A stretch of DNA of 64,000 bases from Lolium rigidum (Eukaryota > Streptophyta > Magnoliopsida > Poales > Poaceae): assembly GCF_022539505.1 (NCBI RefSeq), contig NC_061508.1, positions 345,973,484 to 346,037,483 of the forward strand, read 5' to 3'. Position numbers and translations under genes: made by a program. Of this stretch, positions 22,623-33,195 are shown piece by piece. The notes beneath the pieces were generated by a model. The model was given only the letters and a program-made list of their open reading frames with translations, was not told the origin of the DNA and did no database searches. The first letter of the stretch is position 1. Every line of letters starts with the position of its first letter.

Positions 22623-22893
22623 GCATCCCCAAGCTTAGTTCCTACTCGCCCTCGAGTAGGTAAACGATAAAAAGAAAAATTTCTGAAGTGACATGCTACT
22701 TACATAATCTTGATCATACTATTGTAAAGCACATGAGATGAATGCAGCGATTCGAAGCAATGGTAAAGACAATGAATAAACAAATGAATCATATAGCAAA
22801 GACTTTTCATGAATAGTACTTTCAAGACAAGCATCAATAAGACTTGCATAAGAGTTAACTCATAAAGCAATAAATTCTTAGTAGAAAGTTTTA

Positions 22894-23031
22894 GGGATTT
22901 CTATTTTCGTGCCCTCGGTTCCTTAGTTGTGCTCAGTTTTCCCCAGCTCCTTAGTTTTTCCTCAGTTTTCCCCAAGTCCTTGTTTGAAACCCGCAGAAGC
23001 AGCTCCGACGGCAGGAATCCGTTAAGTTGAC
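22894..23031. repeat. Left terminal inverted repeat of MULE H
   Basis: It pairs with 26920-27057 reversed. The repeat contains internal near-duplications of CTCAGTTTTCCCC and CTCCTTAGTT. Confidence 0.88.
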
Positions 23032-23503
23032 CGTTCCGTGCTGACGAGTAGGGTCGTGTTGTTTGTGGGGTCGCGTCGTGTGGGGCTAGTAGGAAGGAAC
23101 CGCGTGGGACAGGATGAGACCATGTTTGTGTGGCCGTAGCGTGTGGGGCCATAGCGTGTGGAGCCGTGTGGGTCCGGGACGTGGGCACGAGTGGTTTCTG
23201 TCTCTTTCGCCCAGATTAGCAGTTTTCAATGTACCTTTTTCCTCTCTCTCGATCGATCTCATTCCTATTTGATAGCCCAAATTGGTAGCAAATCTAGAGC
23301 AGCTTCTCCTTCTGTTTTTTAACGCCATTCATTTCTTTATGCCTTCGTTTTTACCCAATCAGGTAGGAAATCTAGGGCACAAATCCGGAGAAAATATAGG
23401 ATAAGCTTGCATAGAGCAGCCAACATAGCATAGATATATTCACGACGGATCCAACGAGTAGTACCGATAGAACCCTACAACATAAGCTATATTTTACATG
23501 AAT

Positions 23504-24542
23504 TTAAGCTGCTCTACGGATAGAGCGATCACATACGAAGAGTGCAGTGGGCATGTTCAACGCCTCCAGGTTGCGCCTGTGACTCGCCTGGAGGTTGCGC
23601 AGGTGAATCCCAAGTGCTTTGTGTTTGGCCATGAACGCATACACGTTCACCGTCGTTCCAACTCTAGCGCCGCATCTGCCAATGGATTCAGCATGGTTCA
23701 CCGGGCGGTTGAAGTCGGTGGTGCGGAGCTTCTGTTGCAGAAGGGGCACTTGTAAATGCCTCGAGCAAAGGGGCCATCGTAATGGCCGGACTGCAGCCTC
23801 CGAGGACGTGACGAGTCTTGGTGTGGAAGGACTCGTCGTCGCTGTCGACGTCGCTGCTCTGCACCTGTCACGTAGCACCAAAGATCGTGCAAAAAACATG
23901 GAGTCAGTTGCAACGATGATGGAACAGAGAGTGAACAAAGATCATGCATGATAATATGGGCTCAAAAAAAAGAGGTAGCCTCAGTTACATTGGACACACT
24001 TATATCCGAGGATTTGAGTCGGTAAACCAAAGATCATGCACAACAAATTTGAACACACCAATTGTTTACTGACCAAACCCTGAATCAATTTGTGCCCAAA
24101 TATTCATCATCATCGGCACAAATATTAAACAAAAGCAAATCACAAGCACTAATAACGTAAGATCTAACACAAAAGGATTGAACTAGGAACAGACGCACCC
24201 TAATAACGCTAGATCTAACACAAATGGATTGAACTAGGAACAGACGAACCCTAATAACGCTAGATCTAACACAAAAGGATTGAAATGGGATAAGAACAAG
24301 GGAGCAAAGGGTTACCTCCGGCTCGTCGTCGACGATGCTGGTGTCGTAGGGGTTCTCCGGCGCGACGTACGGCACTGGTTCGTACGGGTCCCAAGCGACG
24401 GGGGCCTGGACGGGGGCCTGGACGGTGGCGGCGCCGATGCGCCGGCGGCTGATGCACCGACTGCTACGTTGGAAGCATCGACGGGGGCCTGGACGGGGGC
24501 AGCGGCCGATGCGCCGACAATGGGCATCTCATTCTTCTCCAT
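23504..24542 (-). pseudogene. Captured gene fragment with zinc-finger-like motif (XS-finger-like)
   Basis: A putative first exon starts at the ATG at 24542, is Ala/Pro-rich with short internal repeats, and ends with 'YVAPENPYDTSIVDDEPE' before a GT at about 24316. A later segment (about 23885-23504) holds an acidic stretch, then 'GIYKCPFCNR' (about 23760) and, one frame over, 'FNRPVNHAESIGR' and 'AFMAKHKALGIHL'. The CPFC plus 'NHAE...AKHKAL' spacing resembles the zinc finger of plant XS-domain-type proteins, which I recall only loosely. Frameshifts break the frame, so it is a pseudogene. It runs in the same direction as the second captured fragment. Confidence 0.5.
24158..24290. repeat. 51-bp tandem repeat in MULE H
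   Basis: About 2.5 copies with units beginning AGATCTAACACAAAAGGATT lie just downstream (minus strand) of the putative first exon of the captured gene. Confidence 0.8.
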
Positions 24543-25500
24543 CGCCGGCGGTTTTCTTCGGGGGTTTTCTTCGGTTGTGGAGAAGATGATGGGACAGGAG
24601 AGGCGGTTGCAGTGAGAACGTGCGTCGAGGGAGAGGAAAAGGGCTCTATAAAGACGAAGGTGGCGTGTACCGCAACACGCGTCCGCTATGCACGGCTGCC
24701 GGCGTGTACCGCGACACGAGTCTAACCCTGGGACGTTTGGTGTACTCGGTTATAACCTCGGGCCTTATACAAAAATTTTATACGTACTCGAGTTTTCCCC
24801 TCGAGTACTTAGGCTGGCAAGTGCAATATACTCAGTTTTACCCTCAAGTAGCTAGTCAACGAGAGAGTCAACAAATGAGATTCACATATCTAAGCGAGGC
24901 ATTTCATGCGCAAAAAAATTCAAAAAAATAAAAACATAGTGGCACCTACTCATGGAGTCTTCCTACGCAACCTTGCCACCAAGAAAACCTTAACAAACAT
25001 ATATAAATCAATTTTTACCACAAATTGCCACTTCTCGAGAATCACTAGTGTAGCTATGAAGATGCATGGTTTTCCACTCGGACCCCTTTGCAAAACATCT
25101 TCCCCAAAAACATAGTTTGTCTAAATGATGCCATAATTGTCACACTCATGTATATTTGAATTGCAAATAATTTGATGTAGCCCAATATGAATTATATTGT
25201 ACAAAACATGCATTTTTCATTTTGTAATTCTTTTTGTTTGAATCCCTTAGTCTATTTACTATTTATGTGCCCTTGGATTGTTAGTACTACTCGGTTTTGC
25301 CCTCAAGTTCTGTCACAAATGCTCTCAGAAGCCCAAACTTATCCTGATTGGTTGAGCCGTTGTCACACGGATCGACTCCACGAACCGTTGATCAACTGAT
25401 CTAACGGGCAGTATACCCCTCCCCATCTCTTCGTGGCCACCCCTCTCTCTCTCTCTCTTCGTGGCCACCCCTCTCTCTCTGTCGGTGGATATAGTTTTGG

Positions 25501-25888
25501 CTTTCGCTTTCCTTTTTCTTTTAGGGGATATAGTTTTGGCATATAGTTTTAGTAATTTGAAACGGCCCAAAAGTGGTATAATTTTGGTATAAACATGAGG
25601 CATACAGATTTGTGGATTTCGGTGAATGCATTATTGTCACCCCCCTAACAATTATCAACTATCTTTCGCTTTCCTTTTTCTTTTAGGGGATATAGTTTTG
25701 GCATATAGTTTCGGTAATTTGAAACGGCCCAAAAGTGGTATAATTTCGGTATAAACATGAGGCATACATATTTGCGGATTTCGGTGAATGCATTATTGTC
25801 ACCCCTCTAACAATTATCAACTATCTTTCGCTTTCCTTTTTCTTTTAGGGGATATAGTTTTGGCATATAGTTTCGGTAATTTGAAACG
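25501..25888. repeat. 162-bp tandem repeat in MULE H
   Basis: 2.4 copies start at 25501, 25663 and 25825, each beginning CTTTCGCTTTCCTTTTTC. The first two are nearly identical and the third is cut after about 64 bases. Confidence 0.9.
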
Positions 25889-26139
25889 GCACACACTAAT
25901 ATAGTTCGGTGAGCAATGATAAGAATCCCTTGTATAAACATGAGGCATACATAAAGCATTCCAATATAGTTGGTAATTTTGGTGAATGCACACACTAACC
26001 ATGAAAACAACTACAAGTACATGTAAGCGAATAATGAATTTGTAACAAGGTATCCCTTGTAACAACTTCTAGCGCTCGGTGAGCAATGATAAGAATCCGA
26101 TCGCAATTATACAACGGAAAAAACAACCAGCTATCGAGA

Positions 26140-26664
26140 TTAGCTTGCTTCTTCAACTCGATCGGCTGCCTTAACTGCTTGTTCATTTTCTTCAGTTCTC
26201 CCTTCACTTACACCGAGTCCTACATTGGGAGCATTAGGCATAATCGGAACGGCTCCTCTCTCGCCGCATTCTCTACGGCAAGTCCCCCCTCCCAAATTGC
26301 GCTCCCCAATAGCGCCAATTGATTCCTGCAATTGAAGCCTCTAAACGTACACATCGATCCACTCGAAATGCCTGCATTTCTTCGGGATACGAAAACAACA
26401 ACGGGAACCCTAAATCCCAAATTCGATGGAATAGCAAGAAAATCGAGAGAAAACAGAGAAATTGGAGCGATATCTAACCTTGTCCCCCTCTCTATATGGC
26501 AAGCTCTCGCATGCAAGGAACTCACGTCCACGGTTGCCGTTCTCGTCCGTTTTACAGATCGACCGCTTCAGAGGCTCCTGGCGTGGGCAGTCAGGGCATC
26601 TTGTCAAAGGCACGGGTCCATGCTGCGGCCATGAAGAACGGGAGGTCGAAGAGAAACTAGACAT
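26140..26664 (-). pseudogene. Captured GRF-type zinc-finger gene fragment
   Basis: Exon 1 (26664-26479, 62 codons) starts MSSFSSTSR, contains 'TRCPDCPRQEPLKRSIC' and 'ENGNRGREFLACES', and ends at a consensus donor AAG/GTTAG. After an intron, a second exon contains 'KKCRHFEWIDVYV', an in-frame TAG (near 26340), then 'RLQLQESIGAIG' and an acidic tail ending at 26140. The arrangement CxxC...GRxFxxC...CxxFxW is the GRF zinc-finger pattern seen in a large family of small grass proteins. The TAG makes this copy broken. It lies about 250 bases from the right inverted repeat and is transcribed inward from it. Confidence 0.65.
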
Positions 26665-26919
26665 CACCCGCCTGCTGGAGAAGGGCTGCCGGCGGCGGAG
26701 AAGAAGAACAATGGGGCGCGGGGAAAGAAAGGGGAAGCAATGGCACGGGCACGGGCGCGGGGCGGCTCGGGCTCCCATTTTGCAACGGTCACACTGGGTA
26801 AGCTGTGGGTCCGGCGCACTTAACGTGGACAAGTTGTGGGTCCCACGATGATCTGGATAAGTGAAGACGTGTCCACTGCGGGGCACCAACAGCGGCCCCA
26901 CTTGCCAGCACCAACCAAC

Positions 26920-27057
26920 GTCAACTAACGGGATTCCTTCCGTCCGAGCTCCTTCTGCGGGTTTTAGACAAGGTTTTGGAGAAAACTGAGGAAAAACTAA
27001 GGGGCTGGGGGAAACTGAGCACAACTAAGGAGCCAGGGGCACGAAAATAGAAATCCC
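26920..27057. repeat. Right terminal inverted repeat of MULE H
   Basis: It is the inverted partner of 22894-23031. Identity is roughly 85-90 percent by eye, so the element is not very recent or the ends tolerate drift. Confidence 0.88.
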
Positions 27058-27066
27058 AAAGTCTTA

Positions 27067-29174
27067 AAGAAACACAAAGGAAGATATAAGTTTCAGCGGT
27101 TGCTTTCAACTTCAACATGTATATCTCATGGATAATTGTCAACACAAAGTAATATGTTGAATGCAAATAAGCAAGTATGTAAGAATCAATGCACAGTTGA
27201 CACAAGTGTTTGCTTCTAAGATGGAAGGAAGTAGGTAAACTGACTCAACATAAAAGTAAAAGAAAGGCCCTTCGCAGAGGGAAGCATGGATTACTATATT
27301 TGTGCTAGAGCTTTTATTTTGAAAACATAGAAACAATTTTGTCAATGGTAGTAATAAAGCATATGTGTTATGTATAAGATATCCTATAAGTTGTAAGCCT
27401 CATTTAGACATCCATACCGGGACAACATAGACAACAGATAATGGACTCCTCTTTAATGCATAAGCATTCAACAACAAATAATATTCTCATAAGAGATTGA
27501 GGATTTTTGTCCAAACTGAAACTTCCACCATGGATCATGGCTTTAGTTAGCGGCCCAATGTTCTTCTCTAACAATATGCATACTCAAACCATTTGATCAT
27601 GATAAATCACCCTTACTTCAGACAAGACGAACATGCATAGAAACTCACATGATATTCAACAAAGGTGTAATAGTTGATGGCGTCCCCAGAAACATGGTTA
27701 CCGCTCAACAAGCAACTTATAAGAAATAAGATACATAAGCTACATATTCAATACCACAATAGTTTTTTAAGCTATTTTCCCATGAGCTATATATTGCAAA
27801 GACAAAGAATAAAATTTTAAAGGTAGCACTCAAGTAATTTACTTTGGAATGGCAGAGAAATACCATGTAGTAGGTAGGTATGGTGGACACAAATGGCATA
27901 GTTCTTGGCTCAAGGATTTTGGATGCACGAGAAGTATCCCCTCTCAATACAAGGCTTAGGCTAGCAAGGTTGTTTGAAGCAAACACAAGTATGAAACGGT
28001 ACAGCAAAACTTACATAAGAACATATTGCAAGCATTATAAGACTCTACATTGTCTTCCTTGTTGTTCAAACACCTCACCAAAAAATATCTAGACTCTAGA
28101 GAGACCAATCATGCAAACCAAATTTTAACAAGCTCTATGTAGTTCTTCATTAATAGGTGCAAAGTACATGATGCAAGAGCTTAAACATGATCTATTTGAG
28201 CACAACAATTGCCAAGTATCAAATTATTCAAGACATTATACCAATTACCACATGCAGCATTTTCTGTTTCCAACCATAATAATGATGAATGAAGCAGTTC
28301 AACCTTTGTCATGAACACTAAAAGTAAAGCTAAGAACACCAGTGTTCATATGAACGAGCAGAGCGTGTCTCTCTCCCACACAAGCATGAATTTATTCAAA
28401 GAATGAAAATAACAAAACGAAAATAAAAGCACACAGACGCTCCAAGTAAAGCACATAAGATGTGACGGAATAAAAATATAGTTTCACTAGAGGTGACCTG
28501 ATAAGTTGTCGATGAAGAAGGGGATGCCATGGGCATCCCCAAGCTTAGATTCTTGAGTCTTCTTGAAATATGCGAGGGATGAACCACGGGGGCATCCCCA
28601 AGCTTAGACTTTTCACTCTTCTTGATCATATTATATCATCCTCCTCTCTTGACCCTTGAAAACTTCCTCCACACCAAACTCAAAACAAACTCATTAGAGG
28701 GTTAGTGCATAATCAAAAATTCACATATTCAGAGGTGACATAATCATTCTTAACACTTCTGGACATTGCAAAAAGCTACTGAAAGTTAATGGAACAAAGA
28801 AATCTATCCAACATAGCAAAAGAGACAATGCGAAATAAAAGGCAGAATCTGTCAAAATAGAACAGTCCGTAAAGATGAATTTTTTATAGGAACTTAACTT
28901 GCTCAGATGGAAAAGCTCAAATTGAATGAAAGTTGCGTACATATCTGAGGATCACTCACGTAAATTGAAAGATTTTTCTGAGTTACCTACAGAGGGGGCT
29001 ACTCAATTTCGTGACAGCAAGAAATCTGTTTCTTCGCAGTAATCCAAATTTAGTATCAACCTTACTATCAAAGACTTTACTTGGCACAACAATGCAATAA
29101 AATAAAGATAAGGAGAGGTTGCTACAGTAGTAACAACTTCTAAGACACAACAAAACAGTAGAAAAATAAAAACA
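27067..29174 (-). other. Element B 3' noncoding region with internal polypurine motifs
   Basis: There is no supported ORF in 2.1 kb. It aligns by eye with the same region of E (45835-48080) and, reversed, of A (35371-37700). It contains two internal copies of the polypurine-tract word (28533-28548 and 28592-28607, minus-strand CTAAGCTTGGGGATGC) and the hairpin GGGGATGCC-ATG-GGCATCCCC at 28520-28540. Confidence 0.75.
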
Positions 29175-29178
29175 TGGG

Positions 29179-29946
29179 TTATCTCCCAAGAAGTGCTTTC
29201 TTTATAGCCATTAAGATGGGCTCAGTAATTTTAATGATGCTCTCGCAAGAAATAAGAGTTGAAGCAAAAGAGAGCATCAAAAGCAAATAAGAAACACTTT
29301 TAAGTCTAACCCACTTCCTATGAAAAGGAATCTTGTAAATAAACAAGTCATGTAAGCATAATGCAACAAGCATAGACAGGCAACACAAGCGCAACTTCAA
29401 GATTCTCAACATAAAGAGGGGAAACTTAATATTATTAAGATGCATATAACCATGTTTCCCTCTCTCATAATGAATTTCAGTAGCATCATGAACAAACTCA
29501 ACAATATAACTATCACATAAAGCATTCTTATCATGAGTCTCATGCATAAAATAATTACTACTCCCAACATAAGCATAGTCATTCTTATTAATTGTAGTGG
29601 GAGCAAATTCAACAAAATAGCTATCATTATTATTCTCATCACCATAATCATCAAATGTAGGAGGCATATTATAATCATAATAAAATTTATCCTCCATAGT
29701 AGGTGGACTGAAAATATGATAGTCATCATTGTAATCATCATATATCGGAGGTAAAGTATCATCAACGTAAATTTTCTCCTCCATGCTTGGGGGACTAAAA
29801 ATATCATGCTCATCAAAACCAGCTTCCCCAAGCTTAGAATTTCCCATAGCATTAGAAACAATGGTGTTCAAAGAATTCATACTAATAACATTGTCATTAG
29901 CATGCATATAAAGTTCCATAGGTTTTTTAATTTTCTCTTCAAACAC
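29179..29946 (-). CDS. Element B ORF, uncharacterised protein with hydrophobic C-terminal module
   Basis: 255 codons, intact as read. The N-terminal half is acidic and Tyr/Asp/Asn-rich with repeats of the type 'IFSPPxMEEKIYxDD'. It includes the peptide NSKLGEAGF, whose DNA is a copy of the polypurine word. From about residue 145, 'SYIVEF-HDATE-YERGKHGYMHLNN' leads into a hydrophobic segment (FPLFMLRILKL...MLVALCL), a basic 'HRKWVRLK' and a second hydrophobic stretch, ending LLGR-stop, where the TAA lies inside the hairpin TGGGAGATAACCCA. The same module ends the ORF of element E. No known domain is recognised. An envelope-like remnant is possible, because Athila relatives carry such ORFs with membrane segments, but this is weak inference. 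Confidence 0.65.
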   Translation of the reverse strand: MFEEKIKKPMELYMHANDNVISMNSLNTIVSNAMGNSKLGEAGFDEHDIFSPPSMEEKIYVDDTLPPIYDDYNDDYHIFSPPTMEDKFYYDYNMPPTFDDYGDENNNDSYFVEFAPTTINKNDYAYVGSSNYFMHETHDKNALCDSYIVEFVHDATEIHYERGKHGYMHLNNIKFPLFMLRILKLRLCCLSMLVALCLHDLFIYKIPFHRKWVRLKSVSYLLLMLSFASTLISCESIIKITEPILMAIKKALLGR

Positions 29947-30148
29947 CTCATGTCCTAACTCAAGATATGTTTCATAAAGATCTCTAATTTTTTGTTGTTT
30001 TCCATTAAGCCTAACTAGTGAAATAAAACAAGAAACAAAAAGATATAATTGCAGGATCTAAAGGAAATAACTTCGAGCACTCACACACCGGCAACAGTGC
30101 TAGGAAATAGCTTAGTAGTCGGAGGATGTGAATACCTTTTACCTTACC

Positions 30149-30167
30149 TCCCCGACAACGGCGCCGA
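30149..30167 (-). other. Primer binding site of element B
   Basis: On the minus strand TCGGCGCCGTTGTCGGGGA follows the LTR end at 30178. This is a variant of the Athila tRNA-Asp-type site with two changed bases. Confidence 0.8.
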
Positions 30168-30177
30168 GAAAATAGCT

Positions 30178-31350
30178 TGATGTCTACGCACGCTTCTATT
30201 CCTCGTAGACGGTGTTGGGCCTCCAAGAGCAGAGGTTTGTAGAACAGCAGCAAGTTTCCCTTAAGTGAATCACCCAAGGTTTATCGAACTCGGGGAGGTA
30301 GAGGTCAAAGATATCCCTCTCAAGCAACCACTGCAATTACGATACAAGAAGTCTCTTGTGTCCCCAACACACCTAATACACTTGTCAGATGTATAGGTGC
30401 ACTAGTTCGGCGAAGAGATAGTGAAATACAAGTAATATGGAAGATTGTAAGTAGTAATTGCAATCTGAAATAAAGATGGCAGCAAGCAAACATGTAACAG
30501 AACTTGTTGGAAACGGTCTTTCAATGCTTAGAAACAAGGCATAGGGATCATACTTTCACTAGTGGACACTCTCAACATTGATCACATAACTGAATAGATA
30601 AATGCTACTTTCTCTACACTCTCTTGTTGGGTAACAAACACCATTCATTGTGTAGGGCTACAAGAGCTCCCTCAAGCCGGAGTGAACAAGCTCCACAACA
30701 TTCGGAGTTCATATTTAAGTAACCTCTAGAGTGCATAATAGACCGTTGCAATTTAGACCGAGTACTAACATAGCATACACACTATCAACAATAGCTATGA
30801 AAGGGGGAATAGATCACATCAATACTATCATAGTAATAGTTAACTCCATAATCTACAAGAGATTACAATCATAACCTATGCCAAGTACTACATGATGCAC
30901 ACACTGTCAACGTTACATCATGGAGGAGGAATAGAGTACTTTAATAACATCACTAGAGTAGCACATAGATTAATAGTGATACAAAGCTCATCATATGGAT
31001 CTCAATCATGTAAGGCAGCTCATGAGATCATTGTATTGAAGTACATGGGAGAGAGATTAACCACATAGCTACCGGTACAGCCCTTAGCCTCGAGGGAGAA
31101 CTACTCCCTCCTCATCATGGGAGACAACGATGGCGATGAAGATGGAGGTGGTGTCGATGGAGATGACTCCGGGGGCAATTCCCCGTCCCGGCAGGGTGCC
31201 GGAACAGAGACTTCTGTCCCCCGAATTGGAGTTTCGCGATGGCGGCGGTGTCCCTGGAGTCTTTCTGGAGTTTCGTCAATCGGTGTCGAAGTTTTAGGTC
31301 ACGAGGAGTCTTATAGGCGAAGAGGCGGAGTCGGAGGGGCCAGGGGGGAC
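30178..31350 (-). repeat. Element B 5' LTR, part 1
   Basis: It matches 21124-22293 and is interrupted by element A after GGGAC (31346-31350). The remainder is 39499-39827. Confidence 0.95.
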
Positions 31351-32941
31351 TGATACGTCTCCGACGTATCGATAATTTCTTGTGTTCCATGCCACATTAT
31401 TGATGATATCTACATGTTTTATGCACACTTTATGTCATATTCGTGCATTTTCTGGAACTAACCTATTAACAAGATGCCGAAGTGCCGATTCTTTGTTTTC
31501 TGCTGTTTTTGGTTTCAGAAATCCTAGTAACGAAATATTCTCGGAATTGGACAAAATCAACGCCCAGGGTCCTATTTTGCCACGAAGCTTCCAGAAGACC
31601 GAAGAGGAGACGAAGTGGGGCCACGAGGTGGCCACACCCTAGGGCGGCGCGGCCCAAGCCACCGGCCGCGCCGGCCTGTAGTGTGGGCCCCTCGTGCCGC
31701 CTCTCGACCTGCCCTTCCGCCTACTTAAAGCCTCCGTCGCGAAACCCCCGATGCCGAGAGCCACGATACGGAAAACCTTTCAGAGACGCCGCCGCCGCCA
31801 ATCCCATCTCGGGGGATTCAGGAGATCGCCTCCGGCACCCTGCCGGAGAGGGGATTCATCTCCCGGAAGACTCTACGCCGCCATGGTCGCCTCCGGAGTG
31901 ATGAGTGAGTAGTTCACCCCTGGACTATGGGTCCATAGCAGTAGCTAGATGGTTGTCTTCTCCCCATTGTGCTTAATTGTCGGGTCTTGTGAGCTGCCTA
32001 ACATGATCAAGATCATCTATCTGTAATTCTATATGTTGCGTTTGTTGGGATCCGATGAATAGAGAATACTATGTTATGTTGATTATCAAAGTTCATGTCT
32101 ATGTGTTGTTTATGATCTTGCATGCTCTCCGTTACTAGTAGATGCTGCGGCCAAGTAGATGCTTGTAACTCCAAGAGGGAGTATTTATGCTCGATAGTGG
32201 GTTCATGTCTCCGTGAATGCAGGGGAGTGACGAAACCTCTAAGATTATGGATGTGTTGTTGCCACTAGGGATAAAACATTGGTGCTATGTTCGAGGATGT
32301 AGTTACTGATTACATTACACGCAATACTTAATGCAATTGTGCATTGTTAGCAACTTAATGCTGGAGGGGTTCGGATGATAACCTGAAGGTGGACTTTTTA
32401 GGCATAGATGCATGCTGGATAGCGGTCTATGTACTTTGTCGTAATGCCCAATTAAATCTCACAATAATCATCATAATATGTATGTGCATTGTTATGCCCT
32501 CTTTATTTGTCAATTGCCCAACTGTAATTTCTTCACCCAACATGCTGTTTATCTTATGGGAGAGACACCTCTAGTGAACTGTGGACCCCAGTCCAATTCT
32601 CTATACTGAAATATAATCTACTGCAATATTGTTCTACTGTTTTACTGCAAACAATCATCATCCACACTATACATCTAATCCTTTGTTACAGCAAGCCGGT
32701 GAGATTGACAACCTCACTGTTTCGTTGGGGCAAAGTACTTTGGTTGTGTTGTGCGGGTTCCACGTTGGCGCCGGAATCTCCGGTGTTGCGCCGCACTACA
32801 TCCCGCCGCCATCAACCTTCAACGTGCTTCTTGACTCCTACTGGTTCGATTAAACCTTGGTTTCTTGCGAGGAAACTTGCCGCTGTGCGCATCACACCTT
32901 CCTCTTGGGGTTCCCAACGGACGTGTCAACTGCACGCATCA
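31351..32941 (+). repeat. Element A 5' LTR
   Basis: It begins TGATACGTCTCCGACGTATC, an inverted repeat with 8-bp arms, and ends GCACGCATCA. It is the direct repeat of 37899-39493. Confidence 0.96.
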
Positions 32942-32950
32942 AGCAAATTT

Positions 32951-32970
32951 ACGGCGCCGTTGCCGGGAGA
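32951..32970 (+). other. Primer binding site of element A
   Basis: ACGGCGCCGTTGCCGGGAGA is the Athila-type site with a changed first pair of bases (AC for TG) and one G missing from the GGGG run. Confidence 0.75.
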
Positions 32971-33195
32971 TCAAGACACGCTGCAAGGGGAGTCTCCACT
33001 TCCCAATCTCTTTACTTTGTTTTTGTCTTGCTTAGTTTTATTTACTACTTTATTTGCTGCACTAAACCAAAATACAAAAAAATTAGTTGCTAGTTTTACT
33101 TTATTTGCTATCTTGTACTGCTATATCAAAAACCCACAAAAAAATTAGTTACTTGCATTTACTTTATCTAGTTTGCTTTATTTACTACTGCTAAA

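Larger units (their letters stand above)
22894..27057. mobile_element. Element H, Mutator-like (Pack-MULE-type) DNA transposon
   Basis: The terminal inverted repeats of about 138 bases (22894-23031 and 26920-27057) begin GGGATTTCTATTTTCGTGCC on each side. The flanking 9-base duplication AAAGTTTTA (22885-22893) / AAAGTCTTA (27058-27066) has one mismatch; 9 bp is the Mutator size. Element E carries the uninterrupted homologous site near 45810-45845. No transposase is recognised. Inside are two disrupted gene fragments, both on the minus strand, and internal tandem repeats. This fits a non-autonomous Pack-MULE. Confidence 0.88.

Noticed and set aside
21124..31350. CRISPR-like or satellite interpretation of the repeated 'GATGTCTACGC...' blocks at 3115, 21124, 30178, 44147 and 51018
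   Set aside because: The spacing is kilobases, and each block is the start of an LTR with flanking duplications and primer sites.
32951..32970. tRNA gene fragment near GGCGCCGTTGCCGGG words
   Set aside because: Only the 18-20 bases complementary to a tRNA 3' end are present, always just inside an LTR, so these are primer binding sites.
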